Below are positions 15,985 to 24,816 of a stretch of 46,780 nucleotides of DNA, piece after piece. The stretch's first letter is position 1. Every line of letters starts with the position of its first letter. Under the pieces are notes generated by a model. It was not told the DNA's origin and did no database searches. It saw only the letters and a list, made by a program, of their open reading frames with translations. Source of the DNA: Rhodospirillales bacterium (GTDB taxonomy: Bacteria > Pseudomonadota > Alphaproteobacteria > Rhodospirillales > Casp-alpha2); the NCBI GenBank assembly GCA_018662225.1, contig JABJGO010000056.1, forward strand, positions 1 through 46,780, read 5' to 3'. The translations under genes and the position numbers were made by a program.

Positions 15985-16764
15985 CTATCCGGGGTTGCCC
16001 AGACGCCCCAGTACCTTGCTCGACAGCTCACCCGGCTCGTTGGTGGCGTGGGCGGATGCGAAGGGACGGATGCTGTCTTCGATAGATTTGGCGAGTGGCT
16101 GCTCTGCCCACGAGCGGATTAGCCGTTTTTGGGCAAATATAGCCTGGCGACCGGATTCGAGGATACCTTTAACCGCGCTTTGAACGGCATCGTCCAGTCC
16201 CGCCGTATCATCCGCCACATCTTCCAGAAATCCCCACTCGTAGGCTTTCTGAGCGGATATATTGTCACCGGTCATCATCAACCATGAAGCCCGGCCCGAT
16301 CCGACAATGCGGGCTACAAGAGCGGCCTCAATCACCGATGGCAGGCCGATCTTCACCTTGGGCATGGCATACAGGCTACCCGTGGCGGCAAGGCGGAAAT
16401 CACAAGCTGCGGCGATCTCCATACCCACGCCCATGCACGGACCTTGAATGCGGGCAATGACCGGTACGGGAATGTCGCGGATCGCCTGTAGCGTATCATG
16501 GGTTTTTCGCAGGAACCCACCAGCAGAGCCAGAGGTCAGCTCGCTAAGCTCTTTCAGATCAGACCCGGCGCAAAATGCCTTGTCATTAACACCTGTAATA
16601 ATGACGCAACGCAGGTTTTCTCTGGACCGGAGGTCTGCCGCCGCAACTCGCAGTTGCTCTACCATTGGACTGCTCATGGCATTCAGTTTTTCTGGCCGGT
16701 CCAGCACCACGGTGGCAACAACGCCCTCGGGCCGTTCATCGAGACTAATATTTATTGTTGCCAT
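15985..16764 (-). CDS. Enoyl-CoA hydratase/isomerase (crotonase) family protein
   Basis: 259 residues with the crotonase core: VVLDRPEKLNAMSSPM, the oxyanion motif AFCAGSDLKEL and IQGPCMGVGMEIAAACDFRLA, followed by KIGLPSV. AGGAGG lies 9 nt before the ATG. The enzyme works on an acyl-CoA (hydration, isomerisation or related). The position of the first catalytic Glu of canonical enoyl-CoA hydratase is occupied by Gly-Met in GPCMGVGME, so a non-standard crotonase reaction is possible. It is divergent from the homocysteine methyltransferase-like gene, 122 bp apart. Confidence 0.9.
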   Translation of the reverse strand: MATINISLDERPEGVVATVVLDRPEKLNAMSSPMVEQLRVAAADLRSRENLRCVIITGVNDKAFCAGSDLKELSELTSGSAGGFLRKTHDTLQAIRDIPVPVIARIQGPCMGVGMEIAAACDFRLAATGSLYAMPKVKIGLPSVIEAALVARIVGSGRASWLMMTGDNISAQKAYEWGFLEDVADDTAGLDDAVQSAVKGILESGRQAIFAQKRLIRSWAEQPLAKSIEDSIRPFASAHATNEPGELSSKVLGRLGNPG

Positions 16765-16886
16765 GGTGGCATCCTCCTGTGGAAATAGAGTAAAATCCGA
16801 GAAAATTGAATCAATTTGCGACGGTGGCTTTGCGTAACGTCACTACGTAAGTGCATACTCTACTAGATGAAAAGGATAGCTGTATA

Positions 16887-17813
16887 GTGACCTACGCAAA
16901 TGTCAAAGACACCCTTGAGACTGGTGGCGTCCTGATTCTGGATGCGGCCATCGGTACGGAGCTTGAACGTCGTGGCGTGGTCATGGACGATCACGCATGG
17001 TGTGGCGCCGCTACCCTGACCAACCTGAATGAATTACGTGGTGTTCATCTGGATTATATTGCGGCCGGTGCCGATATTATCACCGCCAATACCTTTGCCT
17101 CCTCCCGCCTGATGTTGGACCCGGCGGGTTTGGGTGACCGGGTTCACGAGATAAACAAGGCGGCCATAGAGACAGCTTTTGCCGCCCGTGACGAAGCGGG
17201 CAGGCCGGATGTGTTGGTGGCGGGGTCGCTGTCGCACATTATCCCGGTTCAGGTTGGATCGTATGTGTCCGATGCGTCTGATCGACCCAGCCAACAACAA
17301 TATGCCGATGCATTTGGCGAACTGGCCGGCATTATCAAAGAATGCGGCTGTGATCTGTTATTGCTGGAAATGATGTTTGATCCTGAATTTCGCATGCGCC
17401 CGGCGTTCGAGGCCGCCAAGTCCACAGGCCTGCCGGTATGGGCCGGGTTATCGGCCAAGTGGGCGGATGATGGCTCTATCGTTACCTATATGCAGGATCA
17501 GGATGTGCCGTTCGTGGATGCGGTCAAACTAGCCGCCGAATACGATGTGGATGCCATGGGCGTCATGCATTCGCCGTCTGACGTAACCTGGGATGCATTG
17601 AAGATCGTGCGCGAGCACTTCGACGGGCCGCTGACGGCGTATCCGGACTCCGGATATTTCAAAATGCCGCACTGGCAGTTTGACGAGGTCATTTCACCCG
17701 CCGATCTGGTGGTGTTTGCCGAACAGTGGAAGAAGGACGGTGTTCAGGTCTTTGGGGGGTGTTGCGGCTTGTCGCCGGAGCATATTCAGGCCATATCTGT
17801 GTTGAAAAACTGA
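16887..17813 (+). CDS. Homocysteine S-methyltransferase family protein
   Basis: 308 residues from GTG 16887 (AAGGA about 10 nt upstream); an in-frame GTG at 16851 is an alternative. The barrel motifs are LDAAIGTELERRG, ADIITANTFASS, LLLLEMMFD and the zinc-binding end GGCCG (Cys292-Cys293). The family moves a methyl group from S-methylmethionine, betaine or a similar donor to homocysteine. The first zinc ligand, normally Cys in a GxNC motif, appears replaced by His228 in GVMHSP, an unusual feature. Next gene starts 14 bp downstream, so it may be co-transcribed with the helicase. Confidence 0.85.
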   Translation: MTYANVKDTLETGGVLILDAAIGTELERRGVVMDDHAWCGAATLTNLNELRGVHLDYIAAGADIITANTFASSRLMLDPAGLGDRVHEINKAAIETAFAARDEAGRPDVLVAGSLSHIIPVQVGSYVSDASDRPSQQQYADAFGELAGIIKECGCDLLLLEMMFDPEFRMRPAFEAAKSTGLPVWAGLSAKWADDGSIVTYMQDQDVPFVDAVKLAAEYDVDAMGVMHSPSDVTWDALKIVREHFDGPLTAYPDSGYFKMPHWQFDEVISPADLVVFAEQWKKDGVQVFGGCCGLSPEHIQAISVLKN

Positions 17814-17827
17814 GGACTCGTTCACCA

Positions 17828-20377
17828 ATGAAACCGACTGTCACGGCCATTCTGGGGCCGACTAATACGGGCAAGACCTTCTTCGCCATGGAACGCATGC
17901 TGGCCCATTCATCCGGTATGATCGGGTTTCCGCTGCGATTATTGGCGCGGGAGAACTATGACCGGGCCGTGGCGCAAAAAGGCGTGGGGCAGGTCGCCCT
18001 GATCACGGGCGAAGAAAAGATCATGCCACCCGGCGCGCGGTATTATCTATGTACCCTGGAAGCTATGCCCATGGATGAGCCCGTGGCGTTCCTGGCGCTG
18101 GATGAAGTTCAGATGTGTGCCGATCCGGACCGCGGCCATGTGTTCACGGACCGATTGCTTAATGCCCGCGGGCAGGCTGAGACGCTGTTTTTGGGTTCGG
18201 AAAGCATGAAGCCTATGATCAAGCGGCTGGTGCCGGAAGCCGAGTTCGTGACCCGGCCTCGCATGTCCACGCTTAGTTACGCCGGATCGAAGAAAATCAA
18301 TCGACTACCACCACGAAGCGCCGTAGTCGCCTTTACCATCAACGACGTCTACGCCATTGCTGAATTGATCCGCCGCCAGCGCGGTGGGGCGGCTGTTGTG
18401 CTGGGGGCGCTCAGCCCGCGAACCCGCAACGCACAGGTTGCCATGTATCAGGCTGGCGAGGTGGATTATCTGGTCGCGACGGACGCCATTGGCATGGGCC
18501 TTAACATGGATGTGCATCACGTGGCATTCGCGTCCACGCGGAAATTTGATGGCAGGCGCTTTCGGCAACTGACCCCGGAAGAGCTGGGCCAGACAGCCGG
18601 ACGTGCCGGACGCCATACCAATGATGGTACGTTCGGCGTGACTGCAGACGTGGAGGCGCTGGATATGGAAACCATCCAGCGCATCGAAAATCACAGTTTT
18701 GATCAGCACCGCCAGATATTTTGGCGTAAATCTGATTTACCCCTCAACACGCTGGAAGCCCTGCGCGCGGCTTTACGCGAACACTCCGGGCAGGATGGCT
18801 TGATCCGAGTGCGTGAAGCGGCGGACGAGCGGGCGCTGAATGAGTTAAGCCGCGATTCCGACATCGCCGATAGCGCTATGAGCCGTGACGGTACTGAAAT
18901 GCTTTGGGACGTATGCCAGATTCCTGATTTTGAAAAAGAATGGACCATTGGCCATGCCCGCCTGCTGGACCGCATTTACCGGCACCTGCGTTTGGAATCG
19001 GGAAAATTACCCAACGACTGGATTGCCGATCACGTGAACCGGATCGAGCGCTTTGATGGTGATATTGATGCGCTCTCCAATCGCATATCGCGCATTCGGA
19101 CCTGGACCTATATCTCGCATAAAAGCGACTGGATCGAAGATTTCATGCACTGGCAGGAACGCACCCGCGAAATCGAAGACCGGCTTTCCGATGCCCTGCA
19201 CGAACGTCTGATGCAGCGTTTTGTGGACAAGCGCACGGCTTTGCTGGTGAGCAAATTAAACTCACAGGAAGACCTGATCGCCGCCGTTCGCGCCGATGGT
19301 GACGTGCTGGTGGAAGGCCAGTTCGTGGGCCAGTTGATCGGTCTGCAATTCGTGCCCGATGAGGTCCAGTTTGAAGGCGACCGGCGGGCGCTGGCCGGTG
19401 CCGCAGCCCAAGTCATCCGCCAGGAAATCACGCGTCGAATCAAAGCGCTGGCCACCCTGGACGAACTGCCATTTCAGTGGAATGACAACGGTGGCATTGA
19501 CTGGATGGGCGAGCCCATCGCGCGGCTGAAACGCGGCAACGATATGATGCACCCCATCATCGCGCTCAATCACAACGACAATATGGATGCGCCTCAACGC
19601 GAGAAACTGACCCGCACCATAGAATTGTGGATGCGTGCAGAGATAGATGGCGCACTCAAATTTCTGATCGATCTGAACCGGGCCAAGGTGAAGGGTGCCG
19701 CCCGTGGGGTTGTGTTCCAGCTGGGTGAATATCTGGGGTCTATGGATCGGGGCGAGGCCGCCGACCAAATTGATGCCTTGTCTACGGAAGACCGCCGGGC
19801 GCTTAAATCGATGGGCATCCGTATCGGCCGTTCTGCTATTTACATGCCGGCTTTGCTGAAACCGGCTGCCATTGCCATTCGGACCCGGTTATGGAATCTG
19901 TGGCATGGACCAAAGGTACCGTTCACGCCGCCCAAACCGGGCCTGATTACCGTTGAACTCTCAGGCCAGCGATCATTCGCTGAGGAAAGCGCCTTTTTGA
20001 AGGCCGTGGGCTACCCTGTATTTCGCGAGGCGGGCGGCGCATTTGCCGTGCGTCTGGATATGCTGGAACGCATCGCTGGTAAAGCTTGGACGCTGGGCCT
20101 GAAGAAGCCCTTTGCCATGGACGAGACGCTCATGTCATATGCCGGTGCCGGATTGGATCGTACCACCGCCATCCTGCACGGTTTGGGGTTCGTGAGCAGC
20201 ATCAAGGGCGACGTTCGCCTGTTCCGTCTGCCGCGTAGGAAATCTGTCAAAAAACCAGCTACCCAAAAGGTTGGTGCGGACAAGAAAAAGGCGACTGCCG
20301 CCAAACAGGACAGCACACCAACGGTCGATGCAGACTCACCCTTTGCCGTGCTCAAAGGCCTGAAAATACCCACATGA
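17828..20377 (+). CDS. SUV3-like superfamily II RNA/DNA helicase
   Basis: 849 residues from ATG 17828. Helicase motifs: Walker A GPTNTGKT (residues 10-17), Walker B LDEVQM (DEVQ 92-95), GALSPRTRNAQV, ATDAIGMGLNM and motif VI QTAGRAGR (255-262). Domain order and the DEVQ box match mitochondrial SUV3 and its alphaproteobacterial relatives, which unwind RNA for degradation. The C-terminal third (after about 700) includes a Lys-rich linker (KSVKKPATQK) not needed for catalysis. It overlaps the S4 gene by 4 bp (ATGA), a translational coupling arrangement common in alphaproteobacteria. Confidence 0.92.
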   Translation: MKPTVTAILGPTNTGKTFFAMERMLAHSSGMIGFPLRLLARENYDRAVAQKGVGQVALITGEEKIMPPGARYYLCTLEAMPMDEPVAFLALDEVQMCADPDRGHVFTDRLLNARGQAETLFLGSESMKPMIKRLVPEAEFVTRPRMSTLSYAGSKKINRLPPRSAVVAFTINDVYAIAELIRRQRGGAAVVLGALSPRTRNAQVAMYQAGEVDYLVATDAIGMGLNMDVHHVAFASTRKFDGRRFRQLTPEELGQTAGRAGRHTNDGTFGVTADVEALDMETIQRIENHSFDQHRQIFWRKSDLPLNTLEALRAALREHSGQDGLIRVREAADERALNELSRDSDIADSAMSRDGTEMLWDVCQIPDFEKEWTIGHARLLDRIYRHLRLESGKLPNDWIADHVNRIERFDGDIDALSNRISRIRTWTYISHKSDWIEDFMHWQERTREIEDRLSDALHERLMQRFVDKRTALLVSKLNSQEDLIAAVRADGDVLVEGQFVGQLIGLQFVPDEVQFEGDRRALAGAAAQVIRQEITRRIKALATLDELPFQWNDNGGIDWMGEPIARLKRGNDMMHPIIALNHNDNMDAPQREKLTRTIELWMRAEIDGALKFLIDLNRAKVKGAARGVVFQLGEYLGSMDRGEAADQIDALSTEDRRALKSMGIRIGRSAIYMPALLKPAAIAIRTRLWNLWHGPKVPFTPPKPGLITVELSGQRSFAEESAFLKAVGYPVFREAGGAFAVRLDMLERIAGKAWTLGLKKPFAMDETLMSYAGAGLDRTTAILHGLGFVSSIKGDVRLFRLPRRKSVKKPATQKVGADKKKATAAKQDSTPTVDADSPFAVLKGLKIPT

Positions 20378-20784
20378 CCGATGCCACGCTCAGAATGGAC
20401 AAGTGGTTGTGGTACACCCGGTTTTTCAAGAGCCGCACACTGGCGGGCACTTTCTGTGGGTCTGGTAAGTTGCGCCTGAATGGCCAGGTCATTCGCAAAT
20501 CCAACCAGACACTCAAGCCTGATGACGTGCTCACCTTTCCGCTCAACAATTATGTGCGGGTGATCAAGGTGGTGACGCTCGGCACCCGGCGTGGCCCAGC
20601 CCTTGAAGCGCAAGGCTTGTATGAAGACCTGGATCCGCCCGTACCGGTGAAAAAAGAAGAGCGTATTAGATCGGGCACGGCTGTGCGAGACGCGGGTGCC
20701 GGGCGACCTACCAAGACAGAACGCCGGGCTACTGACAAGTTACGTGATCGTGATGCCTGGGGGGATGGGCGGGACGCCGAATGA
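20374..20784 (+). CDS. S4-domain RNA-binding protein, Hsp15/HslR-like
   Basis: 136 residues. Residues about 7-70 form an S4 domain: RMDKWLWYTRFFKSRTLA, GKLRLNGQVIRKSNQTLKPDD. This matches Hsp15, which binds the 50S subunit carrying stalled nascent chains. The tail is basic and low-complexity (GRPTKTERRATDKLRDRD). The start overlaps the helicase stop, so the pair is co-translated; both act on RNA. Confidence 0.9.
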   Translation: MTDATLRMDKWLWYTRFFKSRTLAGTFCGSGKLRLNGQVIRKSNQTLKPDDVLTFPLNNYVRVIKVVTLGTRRGPALEAQGLYEDLDPPVPVKKEERIRSGTAVRDAGAGRPTKTERRATDKLRDRDAWGDGRDAE

Positions 20785-20836
20785 GGCGCCGAATGAGACG
20801 ATTGAAGTAACAACTGAGGCATGATAGAGGAAAACC

Positions 20837-21280
20837 ATGATTAAACGTATTCGAATTCTTATACTGGGTGGCGACAATACGCCGGAACCGGACCCCGAAC
20901 AGGAACGCCGCGCGGTAACGGCGGCGCTGTTGATTCAAGCCGCCCTCATGGACGGGCATTTTGATCAATTCGAACGCGATATGATCGAGAGTCTGCTGTA
21001 TGGCGAATTTGGTTTATCGCAAGAAGAAGCCCATCAGCTAATGGTGGATGCGGAACAGGCCGTGCATGGTTCGGCGCACCTGTTTGGCTTTACCCGCATC
21101 GCGACGGCGACGTTGTCTCATCAAGACTGTGTCGATCTGGTGGAGATGCTGTGGTTGGTGGTTTACGCCGACGGCAAGCTGGATGAGCTTGAAGCAAACC
21201 TGTTGTTGCGGGTGGCGTCACTGTTGAATGTAACCGACCGGGAAAGCGCTTTGGCCCGCCAGCGGGCGCTCGGAAATTAA
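20837..21280 (+). CDS. TerB-like domain protein
   Basis: 147 residues, helical. AVTAALLIQAALMDGHFDQFE and LWLVVYADGKLDELEANLL are the two Asp-containing helix pairs of TerB-like (tellurite-resistance/DjlA N-terminal type) domains, which bind metal ions in characterised members. A basic hydrophobic N-terminus (MIKRIRILILGG) precedes it. No other ter genes occur, so a stress-resistance role is not implied. It lies between the S4 gene and the ferredoxin gene in the same orientation. Confidence 0.85.
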   Translation: MIKRIRILILGGDNTPEPDPEQERRAVTAALLIQAALMDGHFDQFERDMIESLLYGEFGLSQEEAHQLMVDAEQAVHGSAHLFGFTRIATATLSHQDCVDLVEMLWLVVYADGKLDELEANLLLRVASLLNVTDRESALARQRALGN

Positions 21281-21365
21281 TCGATCTTTTCACGATCCTA
21301 CCACTTGCGCTTAGGCCGATATGGTCGTAAATCATGGCTCTACATAAGGTATTACGGAGACAACG

Positions 21366-21701
21366 ATGACATACATCGTCACTGAAAACTGTATTAAGTG
21401 TAAATTGCAGGACTGCATTGAGGTTTGCCCCGTGGATTGTTTCTACGAAGGCGAGAACATGTTGGTTATTCATCCCGATGAATGTATCGATTGTGGCGTG
21501 TGTGAGCCGGAATGCCCCATTGAAGCCATTCTGCCCGACACAGAGCCTGGCATTGAGAAGTGGCTGGAAATCAACACCAAGTTCGCCAGCGTTTGGCCGA
21601 ATATTACCCGTATGGGTACGCCGCCAGCGGATCACGAAGAGTGGAAAGACAAGCCCAACAAGCTTGAATTGTTGAGCGAGAATCCTGGCAAAGGCGACTA
21701 A
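21366..21701 (+). CDS. fdxA: 7Fe ferredoxin (FdxA type)
   Basis: 111 residues with the seven-iron ferredoxin pattern: Cys9, Cys17 and Cys50 for the 3Fe-4S cluster, and Cys21 with Cys40, 43, 46 for the 4Fe-4S cluster ([19 protein letters not shown] and [12 protein letters not shown]). The C-terminal half without cysteines ([17 protein letters not shown]) is typical of the FdxA family. It transfers electrons in the cytoplasm; partners unknown. It precedes carD, a linkage widely kept in alphaproteobacteria. Confidence 0.95.
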   Translation: MTYIVTENCIKCKLQDCIEVCPVDCFYEGENMLVIHPDECIDCGVCEPECPIEAILPDTEPGIEKWLEINTKFASVWPNITRMGTPPADHEEWKDKPNKLELLSENPGKGD

Positions 21702-21703
21702 AT

Positions 21704-21735
21704 AGACGATTTTTACGTCTGTTTAGGTGTTTTTG
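21704..21735 (+). terminator. Weak terminator-like hairpin after fdxA
   Basis: AGACG and CGTCT form a short stem just after the fdxA stop, followed by T-rich sequence. The stem is only 5 bp, so termination may be partial. Confidence 0.35.
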
Positions 21736-21999
21736 TGGCGTATAGGCCTGTTTTTGTGCCTGATTTTGTGATATGGTATTACCACAGTTGGAACGGATGC
21801 TCGGCGGTTGGTATCAATCGTCGCGGGCGTCCTTTTCTTTTGATTGATACAGTTTTAATGGCGAAGGAAGCCCTGCCTTACAGGCAATTTAATCGCAAAA
21901 CCATGACAACACGGAAACGGGCTTGAATTCAGGGGCCGTTACGGGTTTGCGCGGTTTGTGATCAGGCAACTTAAGCTACAGAGTGGAGAACGACGTTTT
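21736..21999. other. Non-coding spacer between fdxA and carD
   Basis: No credible gene is seen here. Short frames lack ribosome sites and recognisable content. It should hold the carD promoter. Confidence 0.5.
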
Positions 22000-22593
22000 A
22001 TGGCCGAACAACTGGCATTTAAACCCGGAGATTTCGTGGTCTACCCGACCCATGGTGTGGGCAAGGTTGAATCCATCGAAACCTCCGTTATCGCGGGCGA
22101 AAAACTGAAGCTTTTTGTCATCTCGTTTGATCGTGACCGCATGACTTTGCGCGTGCCGATTGGCAAGGTTGAGGTTGCTGGCCTGCGTAAGCTGAGCTCT
22201 CGCAAGCGCATGGAAAATGCCATGATCACGCTGAAAGGCCGCGCCCGTGTTAAACGCACCATGTGGAGCCGCCGGGCACAGGAATACGAAGCCAAGATTA
22301 ACTCTGGTGATCCTATTTCCATTGCCGAGGTTGTACGTGATCTGCACCGCAATGTTGGCCAGCCGGACCAGTCGTTCAGTGAGCGTCAAATCTACGAAGC
22401 CGCGCGTGATCGCCTGGCCTGTGAAGTGGCCGCTGTGGACAAAACAGACGTGGATACGGCCATTCTAAAGCTGGAAGAAATTCTGTACGCAGCGAAGCCT
22501 GAACCTAAAGAAGAACCTAAAGATGAGGCCGCCGAGGATTCTAAAGAAGATTCAAAAGAAGAACCCAAAGAAGAATCAAAATCAAAATCATAA
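22000..22593 (+). CDS. CarD-like transcription regulator (CdnL/CarD family)
   Basis: 197 residues from ATG 22000 with GGAGAA upstream; an upstream in-frame start at 21958 is less likely. The N-terminal RNA-polymerase-interacting Tudor-like domain begins KPGDFVVYPTHGVGKVE and the helical DNA-binding domain includes SRKRMENAM, SGDPISIAEVVRDLHR and SFSERQIYEAARDRLA. These proteins stabilise open complexes at rRNA and other promoters. The last 35 residues are a highly charged Glu/Lys/Ser repeat tail (EPKEEPK-, DSKEDSKEE-) absent from the core family, probably disordered. Confidence 0.93.
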   Translation: MAEQLAFKPGDFVVYPTHGVGKVESIETSVIAGEKLKLFVISFDRDRMTLRVPIGKVEVAGLRKLSSRKRMENAMITLKGRARVKRTMWSRRAQEYEAKINSGDPISIAEVVRDLHRNVGQPDQSFSERQIYEAARDRLACEVAAVDKTDVDTAILKLEEILYAAKPEPKEEPKDEAAEDSKEDSKEEPKEESKSKS

Positions 22594-22625
22594 CGCGCCG
22601 ATATCACATCGGCACTAAAGGTTTG

Positions 22626-22653
22626 AGGGACGGAGCAATGCTTCGTCCCTTTT
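22626..22653 (+). terminator. Terminator after carD
   Basis: AGGGACGGAGC and GCTTCGTCCCT pair (one G-U) over a 3-nt loop and run into TTTT, 33 bp after the carD stop. It abuts the 3' end of the convergent protease gene. Confidence 0.85.
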
Positions 22654-22654
22654 C

Positions 22655-24142
22655 CTATTCCTGAATAATCTTGATGCGGGTGTTGTCTGACAGGTTTGAG
22701 AAATCTATCCCGGCATTCATCAGCTCCAGCCATTCTTTCTGAAACGCGTGCACGTCCATGGTTGCGGCAAGGTCATCGGCTGTGACGTCGGCATCAGCGC
22801 GCAACACGCGAACCCGCAAGGGCTTCACGGCCTGGGCCTCAGCTTCGGAAATGCGTTGCACGCTGTACGTTGTTCGCTTGAGGGCGGTTTCCATGCTGCT
22901 GAGCACGTCAACTGGCGTCAGAAAGGCGAACCGGAATATCTCGTCCGGACCATCGCGGATTACGACCAGGCGCACATCCCGCCGACCCTGGTTAGTGCTT
23001 TGAATAGTGTTACCCGTCCAGGTTTCCATACCGTTGACGTCGATACGTTCAACACCTTCCAGCCCTAATTTTCCACCCCATTCGTTTGTCAGGTACTGCT
23101 TAAGGTCTGTGAATTCTTTCGCCCGACTACTGGATTCCATATCAAACAGGATGGCCGATTTGTTCTTGTGGCGCGCGACAACCCGTGACGGTGAATTGTA
23201 CATGACGAAGCCTTCGGGCACGGTGAACTTGAAGCGCATGTCCGGATGGATAAAGTCACGACCTTTTCGAATACCCTGTGCCGGGTCGTCGCCGAATATG
23301 ATGCCATCGACGGTGTTCAGGAACCGGTCACGATTAATGATGGGGTCTGCTACCGTTGTGGCGCTGGCTAACTGGATCGCCTGTTCAATGCGTTGGGTTG
23401 TTCTAGGGTGGGTAGATTGATGCGAAAAATTTTCCTCGTTGGTGGGGCGATCTTCCATGGCAGCATGCAATTCGTCATTTCCTTTCAGCTTGCGAAAGAA
23501 CGAAGTCATGGCATTGGCATCATAGCCAACCCGGTTCACGTACCGGACACCCAGCATGTCGGCCTCAAGCTCCTGTTCGCGTGAATAGCCTTTCAGAATA
23601 GATTCGGCGCCAGCGGATAATACCTGTGTGGCCTCACCAGGTGCGCCATAGACGCTGCCTAGAATATTAAGAATGGTCAGTCCCAGGTTGGTCGCCATGG
23701 TGCTGCTGTAACGTTCAGCCGTATGGCGTGCTGTCACATGGCCGATTTCATGGCCGATAACACCAGCTAATTCAGCTTCGCTTTCAGCCAGCGCAATCAG
23801 CCCCCGCGTTACGTAAACATATCCACCGGGCAGGGCGAATGCGTTTATTTTTTCATCATTCAGAACCGTAAACCGAAAGGCCAGATCGGGCATCTCCGAT
23901 ACTTTGACCAACTGAAAGCCGATTTCTGCCACGTAGGCCGAAACCTCCACATCGTCATAGACACCGCCAAATTGTTTGAGAATCTTGGGATGTTCTTCGG
24001 CCCCGATTTCGCGTTCCTTGTCCGGTGACATGAAGGCGGTAAAGCTCTGTTCGCCGGTGGCCGGATTGACCGTACAGCCCGGAAAAATGGCGACGGATAG
24101 AATGAGCAGCGATCGGCACAGGAATTTTTGGGCTATTATCAT
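22655..24142 (-). CDS. M48 family zinc metalloprotease, lipoprotein-like
   Basis: 495 residues. The N-terminus is a signal peptide ending in FPGC (Cys23), a near-lipobox, so it is probably anchored in the outer or inner membrane facing the periplasm. Zinc motif HEIGH (131-135) with Glu193 in EQELEADMLG as third ligand identifies a BepA/YcaL-type M48 peptidase. Beyond about residue 290 is a family-typical C-terminal domain ending in LRVRVLRADADVTADDLA, without obvious TPRs. It should act in envelope protein quality control. Single-gene unit, convergent with carD. Confidence 0.92.
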   Translation of the reverse strand: MIIAQKFLCRSLLILSVAIFPGCTVNPATGEQSFTAFMSPDKEREIGAEEHPKILKQFGGVYDDVEVSAYVAEIGFQLVKVSEMPDLAFRFTVLNDEKINAFALPGGYVYVTRGLIALAESEAELAGVIGHEIGHVTARHTAERYSSTMATNLGLTILNILGSVYGAPGEATQVLSAGAESILKGYSREQELEADMLGVRYVNRVGYDANAMTSFFRKLKGNDELHAAMEDRPTNEENFSHQSTHPRTTQRIEQAIQLASATTVADPIINRDRFLNTVDGIIFGDDPAQGIRKGRDFIHPDMRFKFTVPEGFVMYNSPSRVVARHKNKSAILFDMESSSRAKEFTDLKQYLTNEWGGKLGLEGVERIDVNGMETWTGNTIQSTNQGRRDVRLVVIRDGPDEIFRFAFLTPVDVLSSMETALKRTTYSVQRISEAEAQAVKPLRVRVLRADADVTADDLAATMDVHAFQKEWLELMNAGIDFSNLSDNTRIKIIQE

Positions 24143-24183
24143 GATTCTATTATGAGAAATACGACTGTGTTGATCAAGCAGGC

Positions 24184-24816
24184 CTATTTTCGGGCAAATT
24201 CCGGCTGGTCAAACTGGGCAACCCGCGTGCTCGCGCCGCGCCCGGCAACCTCACGAAACTGATAGAGTATGGCCGCCGTCGGCGCGTAAACCTCATGCCC
24301 CAAGGTGGGGATAAAGGCTGATAGTACCGGGTGCTCGCCATCATCCGCCTGGGTCAGGATGGGGATATTATCGCTGTCCAGTTCCGCCATGGGGATGCGG
24401 TGAACGGACGCTACTTCATCCGGGCAAGGTGTAATCTGGACAGGCTCATCGGCCCACAAGACAAAGGTTGAGATGCTGAACCCGGACCGGGTTGGGTAAT
24501 CATCAAGCCTGCCAATAATATTGTCTTCGCTCAAATCCAGTCCCATTTCCTCATGCAATTCGCGGATGGCTGTCTGTTCCAGCGTCTCGCCCTCATCCAC
24601 GCGACCCCCGGGCAGGGCGTATTGACCGCCGTGCCTGTTCATATGATCGGGTCGTAGCGTGAGCAGTACGGCGGCATTCACGTCATCCAGTGCCTTGACC
24701 ACAACAATGGACACGGCAGCCCGACGAAGATCGGGATCGTCCAGCATGACGACGGAAAAGTCAGCAAGGCGGGACGTGATCTGTCCCTTCAAGTCATCGC
24801 CGTAGGTAAAGGTCAT
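24184..24816 (-). CDS. NUDIX hydrolase, CoA pyrophosphatase-like
   Basis: 210 residues with a perfect Nudix box GGRVDEGETLEQTAIRELHE ending EEMG (Gly71, Glu77, Arg85, Glu86, Glu89, Glu90, Gly92). The preceding LLTLRPDHMNRHGGQYALPG resembles the NuCoA signature of CoA diphosphatases (NudL type), which cleave CoA or acyl-CoA to 3',5'-ADP and phosphopantetheine. Its start overlaps the SNase-like gene stop by 4 bp (ATGA). Substrate assignment is by motif only. Confidence 0.88.
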   Translation of the reverse strand: MTFTYGDDLKGQITSRLADFSVVMLDDPDLRRAAVSIVVVKALDDVNAAVLLTLRPDHMNRHGGQYALPGGRVDEGETLEQTAIRELHEEMGLDLSEDNIIGRLDDYPTRSGFSISTFVLWADEPVQITPCPDEVASVHRIPMAELDSDNIPILTQADDGEHPVLSAFIPTLGHEVYAPTAAILYQFREVAGRGASTRVAQFDQPEFARK

